A stretch of DNA of 64,000 bases from Thermothelomyces thermophilus ATCC 42464 (lineage: Eukaryota; Ascomycota; Sordariomycetes; Sordariales; Chaetomiaceae), in NCBI RefSeq assembly GCF_000226095.1, contig NC_016473.1, positions 2,604,001-2,668,000 of the forward strand, in the 5' to 3' direction. The notes beneath the pieces were generated by a model, which was not told the origin of the DNA, searched no databases, and saw only the letters and a list, made by a program, of their open reading frames with translations. The position numbers and the translations under genes were made by a program. Of this stretch, positions 35,783 to 46,568 are shown in pieces; within the stretch, counting starts at the first letter, position 1, and each line of letters opens with the position of its first letter.

Positions 35783-36841
35783 CGGGGACGGCTCTACGCA
35801 AGCACCTCGTCGACGGTGGGCGGATGGTTCATGCTCTGAAATGTGAACGGCGGATGTATAGATGGCACTGGAGTGTATATACCTAGCGGTCTGGGACGGA
35901 GTAATGAGGTTTCGAAGTTGATAACAGTTCTTCCTGCCGCTTAGAGTGAAGGAGTGAAAGGCCCAACCAAAGTTGAATCGTAATTTTGTCCATCTGTCGG
36001 GACGTGGCAACATGGTTAATCCCCTCCATCACTGAACCTGTTGCTCGCCGGGAGACCAACCCGAATGGGAACTCAAGTGGGAAATAGGCGGCATTGATTC
36101 GACGATAAGTATGTATCCAGTGCTGTGGCTGTTTCGAGCCTCGAGTGATGCCCTGGGGCATTGGACTTCGCTACCATCATTCCTATATCTCCACCCGCGC
36201 CCTCCGGTACAGTACATCGCACGATTGATCGCCCTAGTCTGCTGCACCATGTAACGATACTCATACGCTCGCATTAGCACACTGTATAATAGACCACAAG
36301 GGTACCCATATGTGCTGTTTCCGGAAACGTCCAGCTCCTGCTGCGACGATCTCCCCCCCTCCCCCCCCTTCGTGCACTTCGTGGCGTAGCCATCGCTACC
36401 AGTGTCTTAATGCCCCTAGTATAATCCTACCACAAACTCGCGATCGTGTGATGTGTGCCTTGGCATTAGCGGTAGGTTTTGTTTTGACCTGGCGCCATTT
36501 ATTACAATGGCATTTTATGTCAGGATCCATATCGACGGGTATGAAGAAACCGTCATCATCAATCACACACACCTTGGCAGCAATGCCGACTCCAGGCACG
36601 CCATGAATCTGGTGTGCAGAAGACAAGCCGCAAGCCGGGAGGGCCGAGCTGGTTTGAAGCCGAAGATTCTAAACTTCCGGCGACTGGGGCCCCAGACCAA
36701 TAATCAGCCCCGCGACGAGAGGTGACCGCTGCTTTGCCGGGACCACCACCTCCTCGCTAGCTTGCCCGTGGACGGCTCTCCGGCGAACTCGGGCCACTCG
36801 TGCTGGTTCAGAACGCGCAGACCGGACAAGGGCAGCGACCT
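35783..36841. other. Intergenic region between convergent vps54 and apc8
   Basis: About 1.06 kb of lower-GC DNA with no recognised gene. Short C-runs occur near 36355-36367. ORFs on both strands are short and without domains. Confidence 0.5.
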
Positions 36842-38998
36842 CTAGCGCTCCACCATCTCCGCGAGCTCCATCCGCGAGCGGGCCTCGCGCATGAGCGCCT
36901 TGGCCTCCTCGACCTCGACGCCGTCCTGGCACAGCTCCATGGCGAGCCGGTTGGCCGTTTCGTAGTCTTCGGCGCGCATCGCATACTTTGCCAGCCACAT
37001 GCGTGCCTTGCTGGTCGCAAAGGTCACTCCCGTTCCGCCGTCGGGGCCGGCCCGGCCCTCGAGCCCGTCACCGGCTTCGGCATCCGAGCCCGGCGAGTCG
37101 TTGTGGATGGCGATCGAATCGCCCAGCGAGGGGCCGGCGCTGCCTTCGACGCCGCCCGCGGCTCCTTCCTCCTGGGCCAGGCACAGCTCCATGTACGCTT
37201 TCGCCTCTTCCTCCTCGCCGAGCCGGTCGTACATGTTGGCGATCTGCAGCAGCACCTCCGGGTCCATCTGGGATGTGCGGTCGACGGTGCCGGCGCTGCC
37301 GAAGCTGCTCGCGGCCGTGGTGTCATAGTAGCTATCGGCCAGCAGGGCGCGCTTGAGGGCCTTGATTCCGTCGCGGTCCCGGCCCATCTTTTGCAGGCAG
37401 GAGCCGACGGCCTGCCACATCTTGGAGTCCCACGGTCGGAGGCCCGCCGCCTTCTTGTAATACCAGAGCGCGTACGCGTGCATCTCGAGCACCTCGTAGG
37501 TCTGGCCGAGCCCGTACCAGGCGCGGTAGTCTCGCCGGTTGACGTCGACTGCTCGGCGATACGACTCTATGGCCGCATGGGTGTTCTTAAGCTCGACGAA
37601 CTCGTGGCCCATGAGCGTCCATGCCGAGAGACAGGAGCGGTCCAGCGTAAGAGCCCGGCGAAAGTACTGAACCGCCTTCTCGTGGAGCGAGAGCAACGAA
37701 TAGTAGTTGCCGATCACGACGCAGGATTCCGGGCGGAACTTGTCAATGTTGGAGCAGAGGTGGGCCAGGAAGGCGAGCTTGGGCCGCCGGTTCAGCACGT
37801 ATAAGATATTGGAGTAGTGATCGAGCGAGTCGAGCCGGTGCGGATGCAAGGCCAACACCTTGTTGAACTCCTGTTCGGCGGCGAACAAATCCTTGGAATG
37901 GTAACATAGCAATGCCTTACAGGTTAAGAGGAAGGAAGAGGTTGGGAAGATGTCGAGGAGGTCATTCAGCGAAGACGCAAGATCCGGACCCTGCTGGTAG
38001 AGGTTAACCGCGGCGTTGGCGTGGAAGATGAAAGACATGATGTTTTGCGGGAGGTGAGGCGCGATTTTGTTCAGCTAAGGCGCAGGTAAGTTATCAGTTA
38101 GCATCCAGACGATACGATGGGGAGAGGAGGGAGGAGGGAGGTGGTCGGTGTTGCTTTACCTGCTCGACTCTCGAGACGAGGTTTGTAATTTCTAGCCAGG
38201 CGCCCCAGTTCCAGGGGAACAAGTGCACGCTCTGCATGAGATAGTCCAACGCTAGGTTGTCATTCTTCTCCTTCGCCAGGACCATGCCGTACAGATACTC
38301 GAGAAAGCCTTGGCTGGGGGGATAGTCGCCGCCGTCGGCCTTCCGTTGGGCAAACCACCTGGACAGGAAGCGGCTGACGACCACCAGTTGCTTATTGACT
38401 ACGGAGCCGGAGTCCTGGGGCCCCATGATCATCTCGGTCTCCTCGTCCTTCTGCTTCTCTCCCGCAATGACTTTCGCATACAATGCTAGGAACATGCTCT
38501 TCTGGCTAATCTCGGGCAGGGTGTCTTCGGACGAGAGGGCAACAGCGGTCGCCTTGGCTTTGCCCTTACCCTTTGGGTTTGCAACCTCATTCGGGTTGGT
38601 CCCCAAGAGGCTGGCCAGCAGGGGCTCGGGCAGGAAAACGGCGGCGCACCGGTCGAACTCCTTGCAGTCAAAGTACGACTTTGCGAGCAGGTACCGGCCG
38701 AGCTCCTGAGCCTCTCTCTCGGCCTCGACGGGGTCGGGGTTGGGTGAGAAGACGGTATGTATATGGCTCTGTGGCACGTCTGACATTGTGTCAAGGTCGG
38801 GTTCTGGGAGGGCATCGAGGAGTTCTGCGGCCCTGGGAGCACCGGTTAGCTGCCTTCGTCTGGAGCTACAAGCGCTCCTGGAGGGCGGTCCTGAGCAAAC
38901 CATTTTGCAGACTGATAGAGGCATCTCTCGGAGCACTTCACCACTGCTGTCTGGAGCGCCTCCCTAAGTTGCAGGGAGTCTTTGGATGAGAGCCCCAT
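36842..38998 (-). CDS. apc8: APC8/Cdc23, TPR subunit of the anaphase-promoting complex
   Basis: Exons 38998-38901, 38832-38160 and 38074-36842 give 667 residues. The N-terminal block LREALQTAVVKCSERCLYQSAKWAAELLDALP is characteristic of APC8/Cdc23. A run of tetratricopeptide repeats makes up the second half (for example FRPESCVVIGNYYSLLSLHEKAVQYFRRAL, SAWTLMGHEFVELKNTHAAIESYRRAV, YRAWYGLGQTYEVLEMHAYALWYYKKA). An acidic, Gly/Ala-rich insert (about residues 570-610) interrupts the last repeats. APC8 forms part of the TPR arc that binds coactivators and supports ubiquitination of cyclins and securin. Length is typical. Confidence 0.93.
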
Positions 38999-39765
38999 GA
39001 CTGCGATGGGTTGTTTGTTCTATCGCGTACGGGCGGTCGTCCTAGTTATAGTCGCGGTGATGTCAAAACGGGAGCTTTGCCCGTGCTGCCTTGGAGATTT
39101 CCGAGTCTCGGCTTGGGAAGCTACAATTGGGTACGGTCATGGACGAGTTAAAACCGAATCTGTCGCTGTTGTGCTCAGTATAGTACAGTCTAAGCATTCG
39201 CATGCCGATTAGCTTTTGGTGATTGAGCGCAGATGCATTGACCCAACGCATGCATACTGTTTTTTGCTACTGAACCGTCGTGCTCCAGTGGCAGCAGCAA
39301 GCGGCGCGTCTGCCAACGATGACGCGCATTTGCTGAGTGGGGTTAGCACATGTGTTGCTGTCCTTTAGCGTACCATGTAATCCGTACAGTACAATGGTAC
39401 AGAGGTATGTATGTACGGACGTACGGAGTACTCTGATGCATCCGCTGGCACTGTTCCCGAAATTCTGCCGCACTTTTAGGGCCAGGGGTCTCCAAGAACG
39501 CGACCCAGGTTCCCCACAATAGCTTTGCCAGAGAGGGGGAAAAGGAGGGGTCAATTGGCACTCGCCCGTCCACCACTTTTCCATTGTTTCCCGCCTACCG
39601 CTTCATTCACCCAATCCAGGCCCAACCCTCGGCCCCCCCCCTTCCAAAAAAAGTGCCCCTTCTCCTCGGCCCGCCGAACTCTGGCCGACTGTGCCTCCAC
39701 GCCGCTCGTTCGAAAAGACAAGAAACGGAAAGAGAAAAGAGGAATTAACAAGCACCGGCGCAAAA
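38999..39765. promoter_or_regulatory. Divergent promoter region, apc8 / erg20
   Basis: Contains ATCCGTACAGTAC (about 39380-39392) and GTACGGAGTAC (39421-39431), members of the recurrent intergenic motif. A C-run at 39630-39640 and A-rich sequence just before the erg20 start follow. No gene was recognised. Confidence 0.5.
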
Positions 39766-40877
39766 ATGGCGAAGCAAACAAACCTCAAGGAGTTCGAGGC
39801 CGTCTTCCCTAAGCTGGAGAAGGTTCTCCTCGAACATGCCGAGCAGTACAAGCTCCCGAAGCAGGTCGTCGACTGGTACAAGAAAGTGGGTGGGCGTCGC
39901 TGCTGGAAACAAACAGGCGTGTTCCGCTGACCGTTGACCGTTCTTCTGCCCAGTCCCTCGAGGTCAACACCCTTGGCGGAAAGTGCAACCGCGGCATGTC
40001 GGTGCCGGACTCGGCGTCGCTGCTCTTGGGGCGCCCCCTAACCGAGGACGAGTACTTCCGGGCCGCGACGCTGGGTTGGATGACGGAGCTGCTGCAGGCC
40101 TTCTTCCTGGTGTCTGACGACATCATGGACGGCAGCATCACGCGGCGCGGCAAGCCCTGCTGGTACCGCCACGAGGGCGTCGGCATGATCGCCATCAACG
40201 ACGCCTTCATGCTCGAGTCGGCCATCTACACGCTCCTCAAGAAGTTCTTCCGCTCCCACCCGCGCTACGTCGACCTGCTCGAGCTGTTCCACGAGGTTAC
40301 CTTCCAGACCGAGATTGGCCAGCTGTGCGACCTGCTCACCGCCCCCGAGGACGTCGTCAATCTCGACAACTTCAGCATGGAGAAGTACCGCTTCATCGTC
40401 ATCTACAAGACGGCCTACTACAGTTTCTACCTGCCCGTCGCCCTGGCGCTGTACCTGCTCGACATCGCCACCCCCGGGAACCTCAAGCAGGCCGAGGATA
40501 TCCTCATCCCGCTGGGCGAGTACTTCCAGGTGCAGGACGACTACCTCGACAACTTCGGCCTGCCCGAGCACATCGGCAAGATCGGCACCGACATCCAGGA
40601 CAACAAGTGCTCGTGGCTGGTCAACCAGGCGCTGGCCATCGTGACCCCCGAGCAGCGCCGCGTGCTCGAGGAGAACTACGGCCGCAAGGACAAGACCAAG
40701 GAGGCCGCCGTCAAGAAGCTGTACGACGAGCTCAAGCTGGAGCAGCGGTACAAGGAGTACGAGGAGAAGGCTGTCGGCGACATCCGCGGCTTGATCGACA
40801 AGATCGACGAGTCCCAGGGCCTGAGAAAGGGCGTCTTCGAGGCCTTCCTGGCCAAGATTTACAAGCGCAGCAAATAA
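39766..40877 (+). CDS. erg20: Farnesyl diphosphate synthase
   Basis: Exons 39766-39885 and 39954-40877 give 347 residues. The first aspartate-rich motif DDIMD is at about 95-99 and the second, DDYLD, at about 235-239. Two aromatic residues (Phe90-Phe91) stand just before the first motif, as in eukaryotic farnesyl (C15) synthases. The substrate-binding ITRRGKPCW stretch and the C-terminal KIYKRSK complete the family pattern. It condenses IPP with DMAPP and then GPP to FPP, which feeds ergosterol, ubiquinone, dolichol and protein prenylation. It is cytosolic, with no targeting peptide seen. The start codon ATG lies in AAAAATGGC after an A-rich leader. Confidence 0.97.
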
Positions 40878-41306
40878 TTAAATACGCCGCCGCGTCTCGA
40901 GCAGCGCACCTCTTATCCCACACCCATTGCCATTTCTTTGCAGGTTCCAGCACACATTAATACCCCAATATTTATAATAAGACAAAAGAGAAGTAATCCA
41001 ATGAAGTGGCACGTCTATTTGGATACCCAATGACCGAGGGCTGATTGTGAACCGCTGCATCAAAGGATGGTTTCCACCCGCCCCGACCCGTTCTCTTATT
41101 TTCTTTTTCCATCGTCTCGCGACAATCATTCATCATAGCGATACATGATATCATCCCTCATGCCCGTCCAAAGGCGGGATTGCAACAAACAGCAGGCAAT
41201 GCCAGCGCCCGAAAAAAGTGAAGCGAAAATAAAGCCTAAGCGAACATCCATAGGCAGACCGGACCAACCACCCCAACCTTGCCGCGTCAATAATCTTCGC
41301 TAGGCC
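40878..41306. other. Intergenic region between convergent erg20 and the RA-PH gene
   Basis: 430 bp of 3' flanks, AT-richer than the genes. Nothing was recognised. Confidence 0.5.
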
Positions 41307-43693
41307 TTATTGCCAACCCATTCCCCCCTGTCCCCGCATATCTCCATTCCTCGATCCCTGCCTCACCCTCTCCTTCTCCTCTTCCCCCTGCCCCATCATC
41401 ATCTTGGCCCTCCCCTGCATGTAAGCCGCGGCCGCGGCCGAGGACGAGACCGCTGGGGCCGGCACGGGGGGATGCACACCGCCGGCGCTGCCGCTAGCGA
41501 TGCTCTTGACGGTATGACTCCTGGCCAATCCGTTGTGCGACAGCGGAGCGCTAGCAGCGCCGCCCTCGCCCTCGACAAGGGCTAGCGTCTGGCCCCTCCG
41601 CCTCCCGGCGGCCTTTCGGAGGTCATACTGCTCCATCAGCGTCGTTCCGCTCCCACCAGGGACACCACCGCCACCGCTACCGGCACCACCGCTCGCACCG
41701 GCTGTCGACAGCAGTGGTTCGGGCCTTCGTATCAGGCTCTTGGGCGGCGCTGAGGCGTCTCTGAAGCGCGTGGTCGAGCTGCCCGGAAGCACCGGCCCCG
41801 TGGCCAAGTCGACGAGGGGCTTTCCCTGCGGCGCGCGAACGCCACGGCCCTTCTTCTCGCGGGACCACTGCGGGGGCTCAACAAAAGATGGCGTGAGGTC
41901 AACGAGAGGCTGGGGCGGGCCGGTACTGCTGTTGTTGCTGCTCGAAGTGGGCCGGCGTTGGGTTTGCTGTTGCTGGGCGGGCTGTTGGTGCAAGGGCGGG
42001 TGACGCTCTCGTGCTTCTTCCCCGCCGCGCTCACGGGTAGCCGCGGTTGCCCGTCGGGTCAAGGAGGAGGCAGCAGAGGCGGCGGTAGCGGATGGACGAG
42101 GAGTGCGTTGATCAGCCGAATGTTGGGTAGCGGGGGGAAACCAGCCTCCTGGGCGTTCCCACTTGTCGTAGCTGCCGTCCGAATCCGAGCTTTGAGCGCG
42201 GCCGCCTGCGGCCGGGGCAAGGGCTGCATGGCTGTTCAGTAGGTTTGGCCCGTCGATGAAAGGGCCATCATCGGACGAGGTCACCGCACCCGGTCGCTGT
42301 CGTGCCGCGAGGTTTTGCCGCAGGGCTTGCTGTTTGCGCTCGTCGTATCCGTTGCCAAGTAGTCCGGTCGCTTCGAAAACGGCGGCCTGTTTCTCGCGAA
42401 GAGATGGTGGCATGGCCGGCACTGGGGGTACTACTCCTCCGCTTGCTGTATTGGACGGCGTGCTCTCCCGAGTAGACGACGAGGCTGACCGTACCAAAGG
42501 AGCTCGGCGATCCATTGACGGTCTTGCCCTCGAGCTCTGATCGATCGAGACTCTCCCCCTAGAATCGTGGTCACTCTGAGACATGATGGTTGGGGATGAG
42601 ACCTGCTCCTCGTGCAATCTTAATTTCTTGTTCACGAGATACCAGCTACGCCAACGGTGCACGCAGGAGCGGAATTGCCGAGAAACATTCGCATCGTCGG
42701 TGCAGAAGAAGTGGACGTAGTGGGTCGAATCAAGGAAGAGGGACGCCTTCTCCTGGCTTCGGATGGCGTAGCAGTACTTTCTGGGTGGCCGCAGCTGCTT
42801 TTTCATTTCGGCCGCAGTCGGCAGGTACAAGTCAAAGTCGGAGAGTTGGCAGAGCTTGGCGACATCCTTGTCAGTGGTCTTCCATTCCTTCTTCTTGGAG
42901 GCGAATATCTGCCCGTTCTCCTTCAGGGTGATGTAGCGTTGGCTCCATTTTCCGGGCCGCTGCAGGAAATAGAGCGGCAAAACAAAGCCCTCGGGTTCGC
43001 TCTGTGTTTTTGGGACGCTGGATAGGCTCAGTTCGCCGTCGGGGTCCGAGCGGTCTGGTAGGATGACAAGACCGTTGGATGAGTGGTGGTCCCAAGCGCT
43101 GGTGACATCCCAGATCCGCTCATACTGACGAAGCCTCCTCTCGAGACCCGGTCGGGCGCATGGCTCGATGACCACACTGGTATCTGGGTCGATCAATCGC
43201 CCCAAGCTCGCGAGCGATTTGCCGCAGTCCGCCAACAATTCTGCCGTGGATGTTTCTTTTGTGATTTGGGCGGTCACCGCAACATCTCCGAACCGCACCA
43301 CGACGGGCTGCATCCAACATTAGCGCGCTCAACCTTCTCCAGCGGGGCAGAAACAGCGAAACGCCGTAGATTCGGACCACTCACCTTGACCGTAGGGTTC
43401 GGAGGATACTTGTCCTCGGCGAGGCCGCGAGCCATCTCTAGGCTGGGCTCCACGCCAGGAGCGTGGTGCGACTGACGCGACTCTGTTTCTGTGTGAGCCG
43501 ATGTGGACGGCGACGAGGCGGGCGGCGGCGCGCGAGAGCGTTTCGAAAGGGTTGAACGCGACGATCCGCCACTGCTCGAACTCTTCTTGCGGCCAAAGGT
43601 GAGGAAGGTAAATGCCTCGCGCACCGGGCTCCGTGGCTGGCGTGGTGGGCTAGCCGGCCCGGCTGAATGCGCGAGCACCTCGGGCGGCTGCAT
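41307..43693 (-). CDS. Ras-association plus PH domain adaptor (MRL/Grb7-like fungal protein)
   Basis: Exons 43693-43385 and 43307-41307 give 769 residues. The N-terminus is Ser/Pro-rich with a REAFTFLTFGRKK patch. A Ras-association-like ubiquitin fold starts at the exon junction (PVVVRFGDVAVTAQITKETSTAELLADCGKSL, about 104-190). A PH domain follows (FVLPLYFLQRPGKWSQRYITLKENGQIFASKKKEWKTTDKDVAKLCQLSDFDLYL ... CYAIRSQEKASLFLDSTHYVHFFC, about 205-330). The rest is disordered, with Pro/Ser/Gly-rich tracts. Such RA-PH tandems couple small GTPases to membranes and the cytoskeleton. Upstream of the chosen ATG another open frame (to about 43990) exists, so an extra 5' exon cannot be excluded. Confidence 0.75.
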
Positions 43694-44979
43694 TGCACGA
43701 CACGCGGCTCGCAAGCCGTCCGGACGGTCTTGTCGCACTCGGGCGCCTTGGTCAGACTGGTACTTTTGAAATCGGCTTCAGGTGCTCCCTGTGCCTCGTT
43801 GTCGACCGAGACCGAGGCCCTGTCGTCGCCGTGGTATCGACGCGGCCGGCCCACCTTTCGTAGGCTGTCTGCGGTCGTTGCGGTCGTTGCGGTCGTTGAA
43901 GGCGCGGGCGCGGGCGCTGATGTATGATACGACTCGCGGTGCCGGAGCGACGAACCTGGCCTGAATGGCGACGCAGGGAGCGCGGGTTTCACTGCCCCTG
44001 TTCGGCAAGGTCGAGGAGGGGGGGGAGATAGGAAGGAAGGGCGCAGGGGTTCTGCGGGACGGAAAGAACAAGCTTCCCCGGGTAATAAAGTCCATGCGCG
44101 GCGCGGCGCGTTTGGCCGCGGCCGGCTCCTTGCGACCTTTTTTCCTCACGTCATTGTTGGTGCTCCTTGGCCGCCGGTTTGAAGCCGTCCTTTGAGCCAA
44201 CTGTGACGGCGCCACAGCGGATTTGCGCTCGCGTCCAACTTTGGGGTCGCTGGGCTCGCCAGCGTCCCGATTTTCCCACTTTTCCCAGTCTTCTCGGCCC
44301 ACTCCAGCGCTGTGAGCAAGTGACTCAGCAGGGTAGAAATGACGCGCTTTATTTTCAGACCGCCTCTGCTAGTGCGGCCAGCCTGCAGCGACTACTCACA
44401 ATCAACGCACGCCTTTGACGCCTTTCCGCCGCATTACTGCCTCGCCGACCAACTCTTTTCAGGGATTGCCGGCATCGAAGCGTGGTGTTGCGAGTTGGTT
44501 GTCTCTTGCGGCAGACATGGCGATTGGCAGGGGTTTGGCTGTTTGCTGGACCCTGCTCCGCGCTGGGACCCCTCCACTCAGGTCGTTGGCTTACCCACTT
44601 CAGCTGAACCCTTGCAAACTGCTTTTGGCGCGCGATCTTTAGGGAAGCAGATCGTTCGAAGTTCAGCGAATGAAGGAGATGGCCGAGGCACGCAGCCCAC
44701 GTTTCTCCTCACACTCGCAGCGAGGTGGAAAGAGGTGGAAATGAAGGCGATCATCGACGCAAGGAGGGTTTTGGGGCACATCTTAGTGGAGTGTACGGAG
44801 TACAGATTACGTCCACGACCCAGGAAATCTGGGACGCCAGCCACCATTCCCAAGTCCAGCGCGCTGCATGCCTCGCTGGTTTGACGCGTCGCGCGTTCAC
44901 TGACAGTCCCACATCATCGACCGAGACATTTCTGCGAGCGCCCCGTCATGGCAAAGTCACGCCGAGATGCGCCTTCTCC
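43694..44979. other. Intergenic: promoter of the RA-PH gene and 3' flank of the reductase gene
   Basis: About 1.3 kb. A (CAACGAC)n-like imperfect repeat occurs at about 43870-43905 and a G-run near 44020. GTACGGAGTACAGATTAC lies at 44793-44810. A plus-strand ORF at 44339-44884 shows no domain and is not called. Confidence 0.45.
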
Positions 44980-46217
44980 TCAATGGCGGAAAGCCCGGCA
45001 TTCCCTCCTCCACCACCCGACAAAATCCTGCGTCGAGACATCAATGCCGAGCTCCTTGAGCGCCTTGGTGCTGAGGTGGCAGTCGTAGGGGCGCTGGACG
45101 CTGGAGTTGGGGTCGTTCCCCTCGGTATTCGGCACGATCCGATCGATCGGCACGCCCATGATCTCGCCGAAGAGCTGGCAAATCTCGTACTTGGTGTACT
45201 TGTCCTCACTCGAGAATTGTAGCACCCTAGGCAGAGACGCCTTGTCGGCTTCGCCCAAGTAGCGAACAGCCACATCTGACGGAGACCAAGTTAGCCCAGA
45301 CCTTCCAGCGCCGAGAAAAGAGGCCTAAGTGTGAAACGTACCGTAGCAAACCCTTGCCACGTCCTCCGTGTTGGTAGGGTACCTTATTGCCCAATGGTCC
45401 ATCTTCACCTGGCCAGTCTTGCCCCCCTTCCCCAGTACCACATCCATCAGGCAGTTCACCGCGCTCTCCTCGTTCCTGCCCCCCTCGACCTCGCCGTACA
45501 GGACCGGGACCCTCAGCACCACTCCCAAGCCGTCCTTCCCGGCATCCCGGAAGGCGCCGAGCACGGCACCCTCCCCGTCAAGCTTCGTTTGCCCGTAGAG
45601 GTTCGTCGGGCCCGTCGCGGCGTCGGCCTCGTACGGCGCCTCGCCAGGGCGGCCGGGAAAGACGTAGTCGGTCGAAATGTAGATCAACAGGATGTCTCGC
45701 CGGGCACAGTGCTGCGCCAGCGTGCGCGAGGCCTCGATGTTGAGGACGCGGGTGCCGGAAGGGTCCTTGTCGACTTTGTCCGGGTAGCGGTTCGCAGCGC
45801 CTGTTTTGACCGGGATGTGACGCGTTGTTAATGAGAACGAGTTTCTAAATCCCCCCCTTTTTAGCTCCAAGGGAAACGGGGGGTTACGTTCAGACGCAAA
45901 ATGGGACAGAAGGGGGAGGCGTACAGTGTATTACTACCTGTGGTCTGGTTTTGTTGTCGGTAGTTAGGAACCTTGCGGGACAGCAACAGCCGGGGAAAAA
46001 AAAGGGGGGTAAGCAGGCTTTGGTGCACGTACTTGACTTCTTCAATGGCGTTCTCAATCTCGGCGCTATTGGCGAGGTCGACCTTGAGGATGTTGACGCC
46101 GTCTGCTCTTGAGAAACCGGTGCCCTTGGCGGTCCAGTCGTGGAAAGCGAAGGCCTTGACAACTTGCCGGCCGAGGAAGCCTGTGGCTCCCGTAATGAGA
46201 GCTACTTTGCCAGACAT
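44980..46217 (-). CDS. NAD(P)-binding RmlD/MAT2B-like reductase
   Basis: Exons 46217-46033, 45944-45925, 45800-45342 and 45275-44980 give 319 residues. The second exon is only 20 nt. The N-terminal nucleotide-binding signature is GATGFLGRQVV (about 10-20). VVIHCAANRYPDKVD follows, spanning exons 2-3. The extended-SDR active site reads STDYVFPG followed by Y-G-Q-T-K, giving the catalytic Tyr-x-x-x-Lys. The closest families are dTDP-4-dehydrorhamnose reductase (RmlD) and the beta regulatory subunit of methionine adenosyltransferase 2, which shares this fold. Filamentous fungi keep one such protein; whether it acts as a reductase or a MAT partner is not decided by sequence. Confidence 0.85.
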
Positions 46218-46568
46218 CGTTCGTACGTTCGAATTGCGTGGTTTCCATACAGGAAGCCAAACGAGTCTCTTTTAAGGTTCTCTTCTCGGAAACTCTCTCC
46301 TCTCCCCACCCCCCACTGCGGGGGTTCTAGAATGCATAGACGTCATCGCCCAGCATCTATTGGAGGGTTAGGGCTATCCGTGGAAATTGGCAATAGGAGT
46401 GGCCTACGGAGAGCATCACGGGCAGGACCTCGGGAAACTTGTGCTTCCGTTGACTGCACCGCAGCGAGACCGCGACGCAGTGAGACCGCGAAACGCGACC
46501 TTGCTAACTTTGTTGCAATGCTCTTCCTAGGTTGCCCATTCTCATCATACTAACTTAATCAACTTCCC
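46218..46568. other. Short intergenic region with AGGGTTAGGGCTAT
   Basis: 350 bp between the PFK2 3' end and the reductase start. The 14-mer AGGGTTAGGGCTAT is at 46364-46377, identical to the one at 19873. Nothing else was recognised. Confidence 0.5.

Noticed and set aside
43778-44302. 174-residue minus-strand ORF before the RA-PH gene
   Set aside because: Low-complexity Arg/Asn/Asp repeats from a simple DNA repeat; more likely 5' UTR or promoter.
44339-44884. 181-residue plus-strand ORF
   Set aside because: No recognised domain, crosses a recurrent intergenic motif, atypical codon use; treated as chance.
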